DNA of 64,000 nucleotides, taken from contig JASMMA010000004.1 of NCBI GenBank assembly GCA_030748415.1, forward strand, positions 86,501 through 150,500. The letters run 5' to 3'. Shown here one piece after another: positions 7,343 through 16,174 of this stretch. A program made the position numbers and the translations under genes. The stretch's first letter is position 1. Every line of letters starts with the position of its first letter. The DNA comes from Planctomycetota bacterium (lineage in GTDB: Bacteria; Planctomycetota; UBA1135). The notes beneath the pieces were generated by a model. The model was not told the DNA's origin and made no database searches. It worked only from the letters and a program-made list of their open reading frames with translations.

Positions 7343-10270
7343 CTACTGAATGGTGAGCTGGAGGGCATTTGAGTCATACCACTGGCCTGCGGAGAGGCAA
7401 GCGACTTCCAACCAAACAGAGTTGCCTGAAGCATTGGCCGAGAGCGGTGGGCTGGTCATGGTGGCCACACCAGAAGCATCGGTGTTGCCATTAAAGAGAA
7501 CGACTATCGGTGCACTGAGATCAAAGCTGTGCCCTTGGAAAATCTGACCATTGTTAGAGGCAGACCATGCAAGCCAGAAAGGAGAGTTCGATGGCGCGCC
7601 AGAGATGTCATAGGTCACAGTTGAACCTACGGTCGCTGCAGTTGGACCTTGAAGGGAAATGGTGTTGGAACCACCGGGAACTCCGTCAATGGTGAGGAGC
7701 TCAAAATCGTCGATGGCCCAGCCACCCAATTCCAGGCCACCATCCGAATCGAGAGTGAATCGGATCTTGACATTTGGATTGTTGTCAGCCCACTGAGAAA
7801 TATCGATTTCTTGCCCAGTCCAGGAAGTGTCCTGAATGTGGGAGCCTTGGGGGTTTTGCCAGGCAACATTTCCGTTCACCAAAATTTTGGCGTGGTCATA
7901 AACGCCCTGCTCCACTGAGAGCCATTGCTGGAAATGAAGCTTTACGCCGAAGGAACCTGTGCAATCGATGGCGGGAGATTCCAGCCAGTTATTAACATTG
8001 GGAGCGTAAGAACCATTCCAACCAGAATTGCCGAGGTCATTTGCCCAGCATTTAGTCCCACTAAAGGCCGATCCCGGATCTTGCCAGGCCACACCCCAAG
8101 AGTTCGTGCCTGAAGCGCCTTGTGGTGCGCCGCGCTGCCAGTCATCTTGGGTAGAAATTTGGCCATGGCTCCAGCCTTCATCACCAGTCCCTTCAAAATC
8201 ATTGAAGTGAAGTTGGGTCACAACTCCAATAATGAAGGAGTGGTCACCGTCGAATGGATTATTTACATTGTTGCCAGCGCTGTCATGAGCCTCGATTCGA
8301 TAACTCACTTTGGCGGGGGAGATTTGGCCGGGAATCGGTGCAGACCAATCGGAACCAGATGTGTTGGTCATCGGCAGAGTGCTTTCAGGGCCATCATTGA
8401 CGCTATAAACAACATCGGCACCCGTTATGGTTGCGCCAATCCAAGAACTGATTTGAGCGTCGACAACATAGGGGCCCGTTTCGTTTTGGGTATCTGGCAA
8501 AGTGGTATGAACAATATCGATTAACTGTAAATCGACCCCAGGGAAACCCTGGTCGCGGAAACCTAAATCAATGTCGGTGTAGTTTGGAGTGCCGTTGTAA
8601 ATATTGCCATCGTTGTCATCGAGGGCAAGCCAGTGTTCTTCAATGATGCTATGAATACTTCCATCGTTGTAAGCGTTCATCCAGGCGCTGTGCAGAGTAT
8701 CTGCCAAAAGGTCACCTGCGGCATTTCCGTGGGTAGTGTTCATGCGGTCGCGAACTTTCCAAAGCGCACCCATAAGGACTTCGCCATCAGCATGGACTTG
8801 ACCATAACAGCCGCCATTTCCATCACCACAATACTGCCGGGTGTTGAGGGCTGTTCGGATGTACCCACCACTTGTGAAAAAGTATTCGCCCGTAATCGGG
8901 TTGTCATAGATGTAGTTTCCATAAACGTCGGCATTGCCTTCACCAAACCCGTCGCCTCCGTTAAAGGAACCATACACATCGTTCGCCCAGTGGCCTTCTT
9001 CGTGGGCAACTACAGAGGAATAAGCGGTATTGTTGCAACCTCCACCGCTCGAATAGAAGTTGATTGAGCTTCCGTTGTAGTAGGCATTACAAGTCGATGA
9101 AATATTTACATTCGCGGTAACTTGGAAATCCATTTTGGTGTCGCTTGGATCAATCGCTTTAATCCAATTATTGAAATCAATAATGCCTCGATAGGCGTTC
9201 GCTTCAGCAGTGTCTGCCGTCGTTTTGTTGGCGTTCAAAGTGGCGTTCGCACTTACGCCGGGTTGGTAGCTTTGAGTAAGACTATGCTCAGCCCCACTGC
9301 TATCCAAAACGCGTGCTAGAGGGCCGCGGAATCTAAAAGTTAGGTCAACATTGCTGCTTCCGGAATAGGGAATACTGAAATCGCCATTAATATCAGTGGT
9401 GGTGTTTCCAGCGGAACTCGTTACATCCATAAAGCCCATAGCGAATAAAGTTTCTGGGTTGGAGGCCATGTCGGGGAGAGTTCCAGGACTTGCCCAGGCT
9501 TCGGCATGACCGCTCAGATTTTGATTGTGAATCAAGGAGCGGCGGTGCAAGATTTCGCCTGATATGTCATCAGCAGCGACATATAGAATTTCGGCAACGG
9601 GCTGGACAGTATTTGAACCTGCTCGAAGTTCTATTGCCCAAGTCAGTCGGGGAGCACGAATTTTGTTGGAAAGATGACCAATGATGGTCAACTCAGGAAA
9701 TGGAAGGGCCTCCGGGCGTTGGCCATGTTCCCCGATAAAGGCGCGGATAGCGTGCTGGCCAGAAACATAAGGGTCAGCGAGCGGGTTTGTGTTGAGGTTC
9801 TCTACGCCTGGAAGAGCATTACTATCTAGGGATAGGAGCCTGCCTTGGGAATCAAAGAGTACATTGGCAGTTCCTCTGAAAACAGGAACTCCATTCTTTG
9901 CCTGGGCAAATTCAACAGAGTATTTGTCGCTTGTACCAATGCGAGATAGGTTCAGAAACTTCACCTCCGAATCCACCAGAGTGGAGTCGTGGATTAGGAA
10001 TAAGTCGAATGCTTCGTTGAGAGCTTCTCGCCCGAGTTCAAACCAAGCCTCGTCACTGGCAGGAAGATAAGCCATGGGGAGAGCCTGGCCATAAAGGAAA
10101 CGAGCTGCGCCCGTTTCGGGCTGAAGTCGCATGCGCCAAGGACCGCCATTTTTTTCATTCCAGGCTTCTAAGGCAAGTTCAGTGGGATGTGGAGCTTGAA
10201 CAGCTGGGTCCTTTTCAAATTGTGGGCTAGACAGGCCGAGTACAGCCAATGCGAGGGGAGTCAGAATCAT
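7343..10270 (-). CDS. Secreted HExxH metalloprotease with FTP-like propeptide and adhesion modules
   Basis: A 975-residue secreted zinc protease. After a short hydrophobic N-terminus, residues about 60-240 resemble the FTP/PepSY propeptide found in thermolysin and fungalysin families. The zinc site is H423-E-E-G-H427 with a likely third ligand at E444 in GFGEGNAD, giving a gluzincin of the M36/M4 type. An Ig-like module (PDTQNETGPYVVDAQI) follows from about 580, then a jelly-roll module (NDFEGTGDEGWSHG ... WAIDDFELL) and the LQGP/YDSN terminal domain ending QLTIQ. These three modules parallel those of the gene at 5073-7319, 23 bases downstream and probably co-transcribed. Propeptide removal would be needed for activity (family knowledge). 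Confidence 0.87.
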   Translation of the reverse strand: MILTPLALAVLGLSSPQFEKDPAVQAPHPTELALEAWNEKNGGPWRMRLQPETGAARFLYGQALPMAYLPASDEAWFELGREALNEAFDLFLIHDSTLVDSEVKFLNLSRIGTSDKYSVEFAQAKNGVPVFRGTANVLFDSQGRLLSLDSNALPGVENLNTNPLADPYVSGQHAIRAFIGEHGQRPEALPFPELTIIGHLSNKIRAPRLTWAIELRAGSNTVQPVAEILYVAADDISGEILHRRSLIHNQNLSGHAEAWASPGTLPDMASNPETLFAMGFMDVTSSAGNTTTDINGDFSIPYSGSSNVDLTFRFRGPLARVLDSSGAEHSLTQSYQPGVSANATLNANKTTADTAEANAYRGIIDFNNWIKAIDPSDTKMDFQVTANVNISSTCNAYYNGSSINFYSSGGGCNNTAYSSVVAHEEGHWANDVYGSFNGGDGFGEGNADVYGNYIYDNPITGEYFFTSGGYIRTALNTRQYCGDGNGGCYGQVHADGEVLMGALWKVRDRMNTTHGNAAGDLLADTLHSAWMNAYNDGSIHSIIEEHWLALDDNDGNIYNGTPNYTDIDLGFRDQGFPGVDLQLIDIVHTTLPDTQNETGPYVVDAQISSWIGATITGADVVYSVNDGPESTLPMTNTSGSDWSAPIPGQISPAKVSYRIEAHDSAGNNVNNPFDGDHSFIIGVVTQLHFNDFEGTGDEGWSHGQISTQDDWQRGAPQGASGTNSWGVAWQDPGSAFSGTKCWANDLGNSGWNGSYAPNVNNWLESPAIDCTGSFGVKLHFQQWLSVEQGVYDHAKILVNGNVAWQNPQGSHIQDTSWTGQEIDISQWADNNPNVKIRFTLDSDGGLELGGWAIDDFELLTIDGVPGGSNTISLQGPTAATVGSTVTYDISGAPSNSPFWLAWSASNNGQIFQGHSFDLSAPIVVLFNGNTDASGVATMTSPPLSANASGNSVWLEVACLSAGQWYDSNALQLTIQ

Positions 10271-10529
10271 GCTTCTACTTGGAGGATGTGGGGGAAATGG
10301 GGTGGGCTATTCGAAACCCGAGACGAGACCTCAAGTTCCAAGGAATGGGCCCCTCTATACTATATTCCACGCAGCGAGTACCCGGGGAGTTTGATGAAAT
10401 TTTCTAAGAATATTCATTCCGGGAGCAAGCGCGGTAACCTCTTTAAATATAAAAGGTTAGGACGACCTAAAGCCTGGGGACATTTTGGGTCGAATAAGGA
10501 TTGCACTTTCTTAACGAACCCCTCTCAAC
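10271..10529. promoter_or_regulatory. Divergent intergenic region with an AT-rich imperfect palindrome
   Basis: This 259-base gap separates the divergently transcribed metalloprotease and lipoprotein genes, so it should hold promoters for both. The only structure seen is an imperfect palindrome at 10435-10459 with arms TAACCT and AGGTTA around an AT-rich core (TTTAAATATAAAA). It could be an operator or a -10-like region. No convincing pair of -35 and -10 boxes was identified on either strand. Confidence 0.35.
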
Positions 10530-11297
10530 ATGCGCTACTTAAGCTTTTTCTTTGCTCTTCTCTCAGCATGTCTGTCTAGCTGTGAAAACTCGACAAGTAA
10601 TCTCGGAGGACACGGGACCAATCCGCCTCCATCTGATTATCGCACGGAAGACCTTGCTGGGGAATGGGTTGGGACCTTTGAATCCTCTCATCCCAACCGA
10701 GAACCCATCCCTTTTTATTTCCGATGCATGTCAGATGGGTTCCCAGAAAGTGGCGCAGATGCCCTTTATCGTGACTGGAGTCTGGCCGACTCAGTGACCT
10801 ATTCCTGGGTTCGACCCATGGGCGCCATGAACCTGACGGTGATTCGCAGCGAGGAAATGATGTTCCTAAATGGGAATTTTGAACCTTCAAAAATGGCCAT
10901 TCAGGGTGATTTCGTCATGCTTTCAGCTGGAATCGAGGTTGATAACGGTACTTTTGATGTTGCGATAGGCCCGGGCTCAGGTGGATTCAACTCCTCGGAC
11001 CAACTGGTTGGCTCTTGGGGCGGAGAATGGAAAGTGGACGGAAGCGACCCCGAGCCAGTCTCTATCGAAATGGATCAGGAGGGTGTCCTCACTTCTGGAA
11101 CACTGGGAGCCGACTCCCTGGACCTATCCGGCCCCTGGTGGGACCACCAGCTCACCTTTTCTGAAGATTCAGTGGGTCGAATTGCCCCCATTCAGCTTTT
11201 TTCAATCTCTGGAGCCCAGTTATCACTGGATTATCTAATTGTTACCGAAGATGGAAGCCACCTCAGTGGACCAGGATTAACCTTAAAAAAGCAGTAG
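10530..11297 (+). CDS. Putative lipoprotein of unknown function
   Basis: A 255-residue protein with a hydrophobic N-terminus followed by a lipobox-like LSSC (Cys18), so it is probably lipid-anchored after export. The rest is beta-rich with two similar halves: both contain an aspartate-leucine-x-G-x-W-x-G motif, DLAGEWVGTF near residue 46 and QLVGSWGGEW near 152. This suggests a duplicated domain. No enzyme motif was recognised. It lies 30 bases upstream of the M14 carboxypeptidase on the same strand and may be co-transcribed with it. Not recognised beyond this. Confidence 0.75.
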   Translation: MRYLSFFFALLSACLSSCENSTSNLGGHGTNPPPSDYRTEDLAGEWVGTFESSHPNREPIPFYFRCMSDGFPESGADALYRDWSLADSVTYSWVRPMGAMNLTVIRSEEMMFLNGNFEPSKMAIQGDFVMLSAGIEVDNGTFDVAIGPGSGGFNSSDQLVGSWGGEWKVDGSDPEPVSIEMDQEGVLTSGTLGADSLDLSGPWWDHQLTFSEDSVGRIAPIQLFSISGAQLSLDYLIVTEDGSHLSGPGLTLKKQ

Positions 11298-11327
11298 GCC
11301 GAGCTTTTCTGGGAGTAGGATGGTGGG

Positions 11328-13103
11328 ATGCGCATTCCATTTATCTTGGCCCTTATCCTCTTCGGGGCCCAACTTTCAGCTCAGTCGACTCGCGTATCGA
11401 TTGAAGTGGCCCCAAGTTCTCCCGAGGCATTCTGGCTCGAATCACAGGGATTCCTCCTTGAAGATACTCCAGAAGAATCCAATGCTATTCAGATAATCCT
11501 CCCAGACACCGATCTCCCACGGCTAGAAGCAACTGGAGTTCCCTATCAGGTGCTGGAGCACTCTCAATCCCTCCGAGATCGGCTTGTTGGAAATCGTGCC
11601 CTAGACTCTCGGTTTTTTACTTGGGCTGAAATTAATCAAAAGTTGTTGGATTTAAACACGCAGTATCCAAATATTGCCCGCCGGCAAGATTTGAACGCGA
11701 TGCTTGGAACTGGAAAAACCCATGAGGGTCGTAGTATTTTTTCCCTAGTCATATCAGACAACCCTCAAGTGGCAGAAGATGAACAAAATGTTCTCTTTGT
11801 CGGTAATCATCACAGTCGTGAAATCGCAACGCCTGCGCATATGATTGCTGTTGCAGAACATTTGCTGTCCAACTATGGAGTTGACCCAGAAATTACCTCT
11901 TGGATTGACGAATACCAAATTTGGATTGCCCCAACATGGAACCCTGATGGTCTCGAACATGTTTGGAATGTCGATGAATGGTGGCGCAAAAACCGTCGAA
12001 ATAATGGTGGAGGAGTTTACGGAGTTGACCTAAATCGCAATTACTTGTTCGATTGGGCAAACTGCGGGAATTACTCTACGAGCCCTTCTTCCAATGTGTA
12101 TTGCGGCCCTTCACCAGGCTCAGAACCAGAAACCCAGACCATGTTGGCTTTTGGGCGACAGATGAACTTTGTAAAAGTGATTGATGTCCATCAATCTGGC
12201 CAGGAAGTGCTCTATCCCTACGCCTGTGGAAATATGGACAGTGCTGTCCAAGCTAGAGTTTGGGAAGCCCGCGACAATCTTGCAGCCGCAGCGAATTACT
12301 CAGACCGCTACGCAAGTGCTGGTGGGGAACACTTCGAATGGCAGTTCAATGAAATCGGCGCTCTTTCCTTCTTAATTGAATTGGATACCACTTTCTTTCC
12401 AACTTGGAATCAGTCCCAATCAGAAATAAATCGTGCGATGCCCTTGTACATGCAAATGCTTCGCGAGAAAGTTCCCATTTCTGGCCATATCCGAGATGCA
12501 TGGACCGGTGCCCCACTGGATGCTGATGTCTCCATTATGAGTGTAAGTATGCTAGAAAATGAAACTCGAATGAGTCGAGCTAGCAACGCTGGCCGTTGGC
12601 ACTTTTGGGTTGAGGACGGAAACTATGATTTCACAATCTCAGCTCCAGGCTATGAAACCTTGTTCCATTTTGAAAGCGTATTCGGGCCTCCGGTCCAGAG
12701 AGATATTTGGCTCATGCCGCAGACTCGCCCAACCCTCTCCGTTTCAACTCATACAACGGTAGGGAGTTGGATTGAGTTTCGGATGTCGAATGCTCAATCT
12801 TTTGCAGGAGAGACATTTACTGTTTTGTTTAGCTCCACAAACGGAGGCCCCTTCGGAGGAAGCACTACCCTCCCTGGCGGGCTTAGTTTGCCCTTAGTTT
12901 GGGATTCTGTATCGAACTGGACATTGGCAAATTCTGCTTCAATGTCGGATATTTTGGATGTTTCGGGCTTTGGCTCAACCCGTTGGATTAAGATCCCGCC
13001 AGGTGCTGCAGGAATGACAATCTGGGCCTCCGCGGCAATACACGATGGGCTCGGACAGGTTTTTTTTGATGTGAGCCCAGCATTGGTTTTTGAAGTTCAG
13101 TAA
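11328..13103 (+). CDS. Secreted zinc carboxypeptidase (M14) with regulatory-like and C-terminal domains
   Basis: A 591-residue exported carboxypeptidase with a signal peptide ending near LSAQ (residue 19). The M14 domain spans about 95-380: zinc ligands H162 and E165 (NHHSREIATP), H288 (IDVHQSG) and the general base E351 (FLIELD), with the substrate-binding GVDLNRNY near 232-239. Residues about 392-465 form a transthyretin-like carboxypeptidase regulatory domain (SGHIRDAWTGAPLDADV). The last about 120 residues are a divergent relative of the terminal domain in the three secreted proteins upstream, with a VGS start, an AAGMTIW motif and a final FEVQ. It would remove C-terminal residues from extracellular peptides. 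Confidence 0.92.
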   Translation: MRIPFILALILFGAQLSAQSTRVSIEVAPSSPEAFWLESQGFLLEDTPEESNAIQIILPDTDLPRLEATGVPYQVLEHSQSLRDRLVGNRALDSRFFTWAEINQKLLDLNTQYPNIARRQDLNAMLGTGKTHEGRSIFSLVISDNPQVAEDEQNVLFVGNHHSREIATPAHMIAVAEHLLSNYGVDPEITSWIDEYQIWIAPTWNPDGLEHVWNVDEWWRKNRRNNGGGVYGVDLNRNYLFDWANCGNYSTSPSSNVYCGPSPGSEPETQTMLAFGRQMNFVKVIDVHQSGQEVLYPYACGNMDSAVQARVWEARDNLAAAANYSDRYASAGGEHFEWQFNEIGALSFLIELDTTFFPTWNQSQSEINRAMPLYMQMLREKVPISGHIRDAWTGAPLDADVSIMSVSMLENETRMSRASNAGRWHFWVEDGNYDFTISAPGYETLFHFESVFGPPVQRDIWLMPQTRPTLSVSTHTTVGSWIEFRMSNAQSFAGETFTVLFSSTNGGPFGGSTTLPGGLSLPLVWDSVSNWTLANSASMSDILDVSGFGSTRWIKIPPGAAGMTIWASAAIHDGLGQVFFDVSPALVFEVQ

Positions 13104-13134
13104 GTGATTTCGCGCCGTTAAAATCTCCGCCCCC

Positions 13135-14046
13135 ATGGATTCGTTTCACCTGATTTCCGACTTTGATGGTGTTTGGACTGAACCTGCTCGCGAATACATC
13201 GCAATCCAGGCAAAAGTCGTAAATGAATTGTCTATGGCATTGGGGGAATCACCAGAGAAAGCTCTGGAAAGGTACGAAGGATTTGCTGCCGCAGTCATGG
13301 AGAACCCTGATCAGTATGGTTGGCAAGCCAGGCCTGACGATAGACGGCTTTCCTCTTTTGTAGATGAAGATTTCTTCTGCATGCCGTCTGCAATTGGTCA
13401 ATTTATTGACCACGGAAATCGACTAGAAGCTGGAATTGTGAAGGAGGCGATTCTTGCGCGACACGAAACGATTACAGCCCTGATGGATCATTGTTTTCAT
13501 AGTACTTGCGAAGAGTTTCGGGGTGAAGTTGAGCACGACTTAACACATGGTGCGGATCGAGTACTCCAATGGCTAGTGGACCACAATGTTCGAGTCACTT
13601 GGGTCACAAACGCGCCAACTGAAAAAATAATCGATTGGTTTTCCCACCATGATTTTCAGGTTTCCGATGCGCGAGAGACTTCTCCTGAAGAAGCTAACTT
13701 GCGCGTTTATGGGCGTGCTGGAAAACAGTGGATTGGCGAGAGCAATCAGACCTTAGACTTTTGTGGTCGGCAGGTTCTGGTTGACCGGCCCCACTATCGA
13801 GAAATACTAAAGCGTGAGCAAGCGGACTTAGTGGTGGGGGATGTCCTATCCCTAGATTTAGCTCTACCTGTACAGCTGAAATCCATAGGCGAGTCATTTG
13901 CACCTCGCGAAACCGCCCTCGTCTGGAGGCGAGAAACCCCCGATTGGGTGCTGAACTCCGTGGGCGAAGGTTCAGAAAAAGTGACTCATCTGATTGGACA
14001 CCTAACGAGCTTGCCCCGCCTTGTCCTAGGCCTCGGTATCCTTTAG
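13135..14046 (+). CDS. HAD-superfamily hydrolase
   Basis: A 303-residue cytoplasmic protein with a HAD motif I, ISDFDGVWTE, at about residues 7-16 (nucleophile D9, acid D11). A helical cap region follows, then motif II VTWVTNAPT near 158-166 and a motif IV-like VVGDVLSLDLA near 237. These support a Mg-dependent phosphatase or related phosphotransfer enzyme. It does not match a specific HAD subgroup I can name, and the substrate is unknown. The stop is seven bases before the symporter start, so the two may be co-transcribed. Confidence 0.72.
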   Translation: MDSFHLISDFDGVWTEPAREYIAIQAKVVNELSMALGESPEKALERYEGFAAAVMENPDQYGWQARPDDRRLSSFVDEDFFCMPSAIGQFIDHGNRLEAGIVKEAILARHETITALMDHCFHSTCEEFRGEVEHDLTHGADRVLQWLVDHNVRVTWVTNAPTEKIIDWFSHHDFQVSDARETSPEEANLRVYGRAGKQWIGESNQTLDFCGRQVLVDRPHYREILKREQADLVVGDVLSLDLALPVQLKSIGESFAPRETALVWRRETPDWVLNSVGEGSEKVTHLIGHLTSLPRLVLGLGIL

Positions 14047-14053
14047 CCCTCAA

Positions 14054-16174
14054 ATGGAATTCTTGCGCGTTTGGGCCCCCTACATTTACCTCTACGGAGT
14101 GGGTGGGATTTTCTTTTCAGTAGCCTTATGGCTTATCTTGAGAACGAAAGCCTGCCGCACAAATATAAAACGGGATCGCTTTTGGTTGGGCGCTCTAGCG
14201 TTCGGATTTCTTTGGTTTGCGGGCTTGCATGCATCTGGAATTGGTGCTGGCGCCCTTTCTGACGAGGCCAGTTTTACCACTGCCGCCCAGGAAGCCCTCA
14301 ATGCCAAAGCTGGGCCGAGCAACCCCTCTGCGCCCCTTTTTATGGCGATAATTTTGGGTTATATCCTCGTTGTTTTGGGCTTTGGAGCTTGGTTTTCACG
14401 CTTCAACAAAACGACATCCGACTTTTTCTTTGGCGGCCGCCGCTTTTCTTGGTGGCTCATTACGATGTCCATCGTTGCAACAGGAGTAGGCTCTCACTCC
14501 TTTCTGAAGTATTCAGCAAAAGGCTTTCAGCACGGGTTCTCCTCCTCTATGACCTACTTGAACGATTGGTTCTTTATGCCATTGTTCATGTTTGGTTGGT
14601 TGCCCATTATTTACTTCACCCGCGTAAAGTCGATTCCGGAATATTTTGAGCGCAGATTTGATTCCCGTGTTCGAAAATTGGCCACTGTGGCTCTTTTAGT
14701 TTACATGTTGGGTTACATCGCTATTGGCTTTTTAACTATGGCCAAAACACTTCAACCTGTTTTGCAGGATTACATGGGTTGGGACATCGGGCTGGATGGC
14801 ATTATCTGGGCGGTTGCAATTATCTCGGGCATCTACATTACCTTTGGTGGGCAAACTGCGGTCATCTTTACCGACCTCCTTCAAGGTTTTATCCTTCTTC
14901 TTGGTGGTGCTCTTCTCTTTATTCTTGGGCTGAACTGGTTAGGTGGGTTTGATGTTTTTTGGAATGCCCTTCCGCAAGATTTCAAACTACCACTTGCCCA
15001 CTTGAACAAACCTCAAGATTTTCACACCGTTGGCATCTTTTGGCAAGATGGCATCGCGGGCTCCATTGGATTCTTGTTCTTGAACCAAGGCCTACTTATG
15101 CGGTTTATGGCCTGCCGCTCAGTTGAAGATGGGCGCAAAGCTGCCGCCTTTAACACCTTGTTTCTTCTCCCGCTTTCCACCATTGTGGTCTGCAATGCAG
15201 GCTGGGTCGGGAGAGCTATATCCGGTGCACGACCCGATATTCTCCCACCTGAAACTTCCCCCGACGAAATCTTTACTCGTGTGACGGCGATTGTCTCTTC
15301 GCCTGCGGTGTTCTCCTTCTTGATTGCAGCTGTTGTTGCCGCCTTGATGTCCACTGTGGACACTTTAATCAATGCCGTTGCAGCAATTTCCATTAACGAT
15401 ATTTATCGACCTCTAGCCAAGAACCGTGGGGATAAGCATTACCTGAAAGCTGCAATGTGGATTTCCGCTATTGCCACGATTATTGGAGTCCTAGCAACTT
15501 ACCCCTTCAGGGGATTTGACACCTTATATGAAGCTCATGCGAAGTTCCATGGAACGGTGACCCCTCCTTTAGTGGCTGCAGTTTTTCTTGGCGCATTTTG
15601 GAAGAGGTTTACAACTCCAGCAGCGATTGCAACCTTTGTTGGAGGTGTGGCTTTGATTCTTGTGGGGCAGGCGAATCCTGAAATTTTTATTCAGCCTTTC
15701 GCTCACGGGGTTGCCATGGATCCAGAACATCCGTGGAAATATATGGGCGCTCTTTGGAACCTTTTGGCTTGCTTTGGCATCGGAATTACGGTCTCTCTGT
15801 TTACAAAACCAGAGAGCGAAGAAAAAGTCAAAGGCCTCACTTTATGGTCTGTTGAGGCTGCCCGTTGGATGTTCAAGGGCTCAAAGCCGAACGATAAAAT
15901 TGGATTCAAACTTCCACTCGTTTGGAAGGTGGACCCTGAACTCCCTTCGGGAACGGTGCAGGTTGACTCAGGCGCACAAGAAGGGCTTGCCGCAAATGAG
16001 GGTGACATGATTTACCTTTGCGACAAACGATGGTGGCTTGGTGGCTTGCGTTCGGCTCACGCCAAACTTGGCGCGAGCCATTCTGAAGCCAATACCGTAA
16101 TTCTGGCTTCCGATGTTGCAGACTCCGCGCATTTCATGCCTGGTCGCATGGTTACTGTCGAAAAAGAACTCTAG
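14054..16174 (+). CDS. Sodium:solute symporter (SSS family) with soluble C-terminal extension
   Basis: A 706-residue inner-membrane transporter with many hydrophobic helices over about residues 10-590. Family features include FFFGGRRFSWWLI near 125, VATGVGSHSFLKYSAKG, IPEYFERRFDSRVRKLATV and the ALMSTVDTLINAVAAISINDIY stretch near 440. These indicate Na+-coupled uptake of a sugar, organic acid or similar solute. The last about 100 residues after the final helix are hydrophilic with a compact domain (GDMIYLCDKRWWLGGLRSAH), which is longer than usual and may be regulatory. The stop shares the CTAG with the stop of the convergent aldehyde dehydrogenase. Confidence 0.9.
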   Translation: MEFLRVWAPYIYLYGVGGIFFSVALWLILRTKACRTNIKRDRFWLGALAFGFLWFAGLHASGIGAGALSDEASFTTAAQEALNAKAGPSNPSAPLFMAIILGYILVVLGFGAWFSRFNKTTSDFFFGGRRFSWWLITMSIVATGVGSHSFLKYSAKGFQHGFSSSMTYLNDWFFMPLFMFGWLPIIYFTRVKSIPEYFERRFDSRVRKLATVALLVYMLGYIAIGFLTMAKTLQPVLQDYMGWDIGLDGIIWAVAIISGIYITFGGQTAVIFTDLLQGFILLLGGALLFILGLNWLGGFDVFWNALPQDFKLPLAHLNKPQDFHTVGIFWQDGIAGSIGFLFLNQGLLMRFMACRSVEDGRKAAAFNTLFLLPLSTIVVCNAGWVGRAISGARPDILPPETSPDEIFTRVTAIVSSPAVFSFLIAAVVAALMSTVDTLINAVAAISINDIYRPLAKNRGDKHYLKAAMWISAIATIIGVLATYPFRGFDTLYEAHAKFHGTVTPPLVAAVFLGAFWKRFTTPAAIATFVGGVALILVGQANPEIFIQPFAHGVAMDPEHPWKYMGALWNLLACFGIGITVSLFTKPESEEKVKGLTLWSVEAARWMFKGSKPNDKIGFKLPLVWKVDPELPSGTVQVDSGAQEGLAANEGDMIYLCDKRWWLGGLRSAHAKLGASHSEANTVILASDVADSAHFMPGRMVTVEKEL

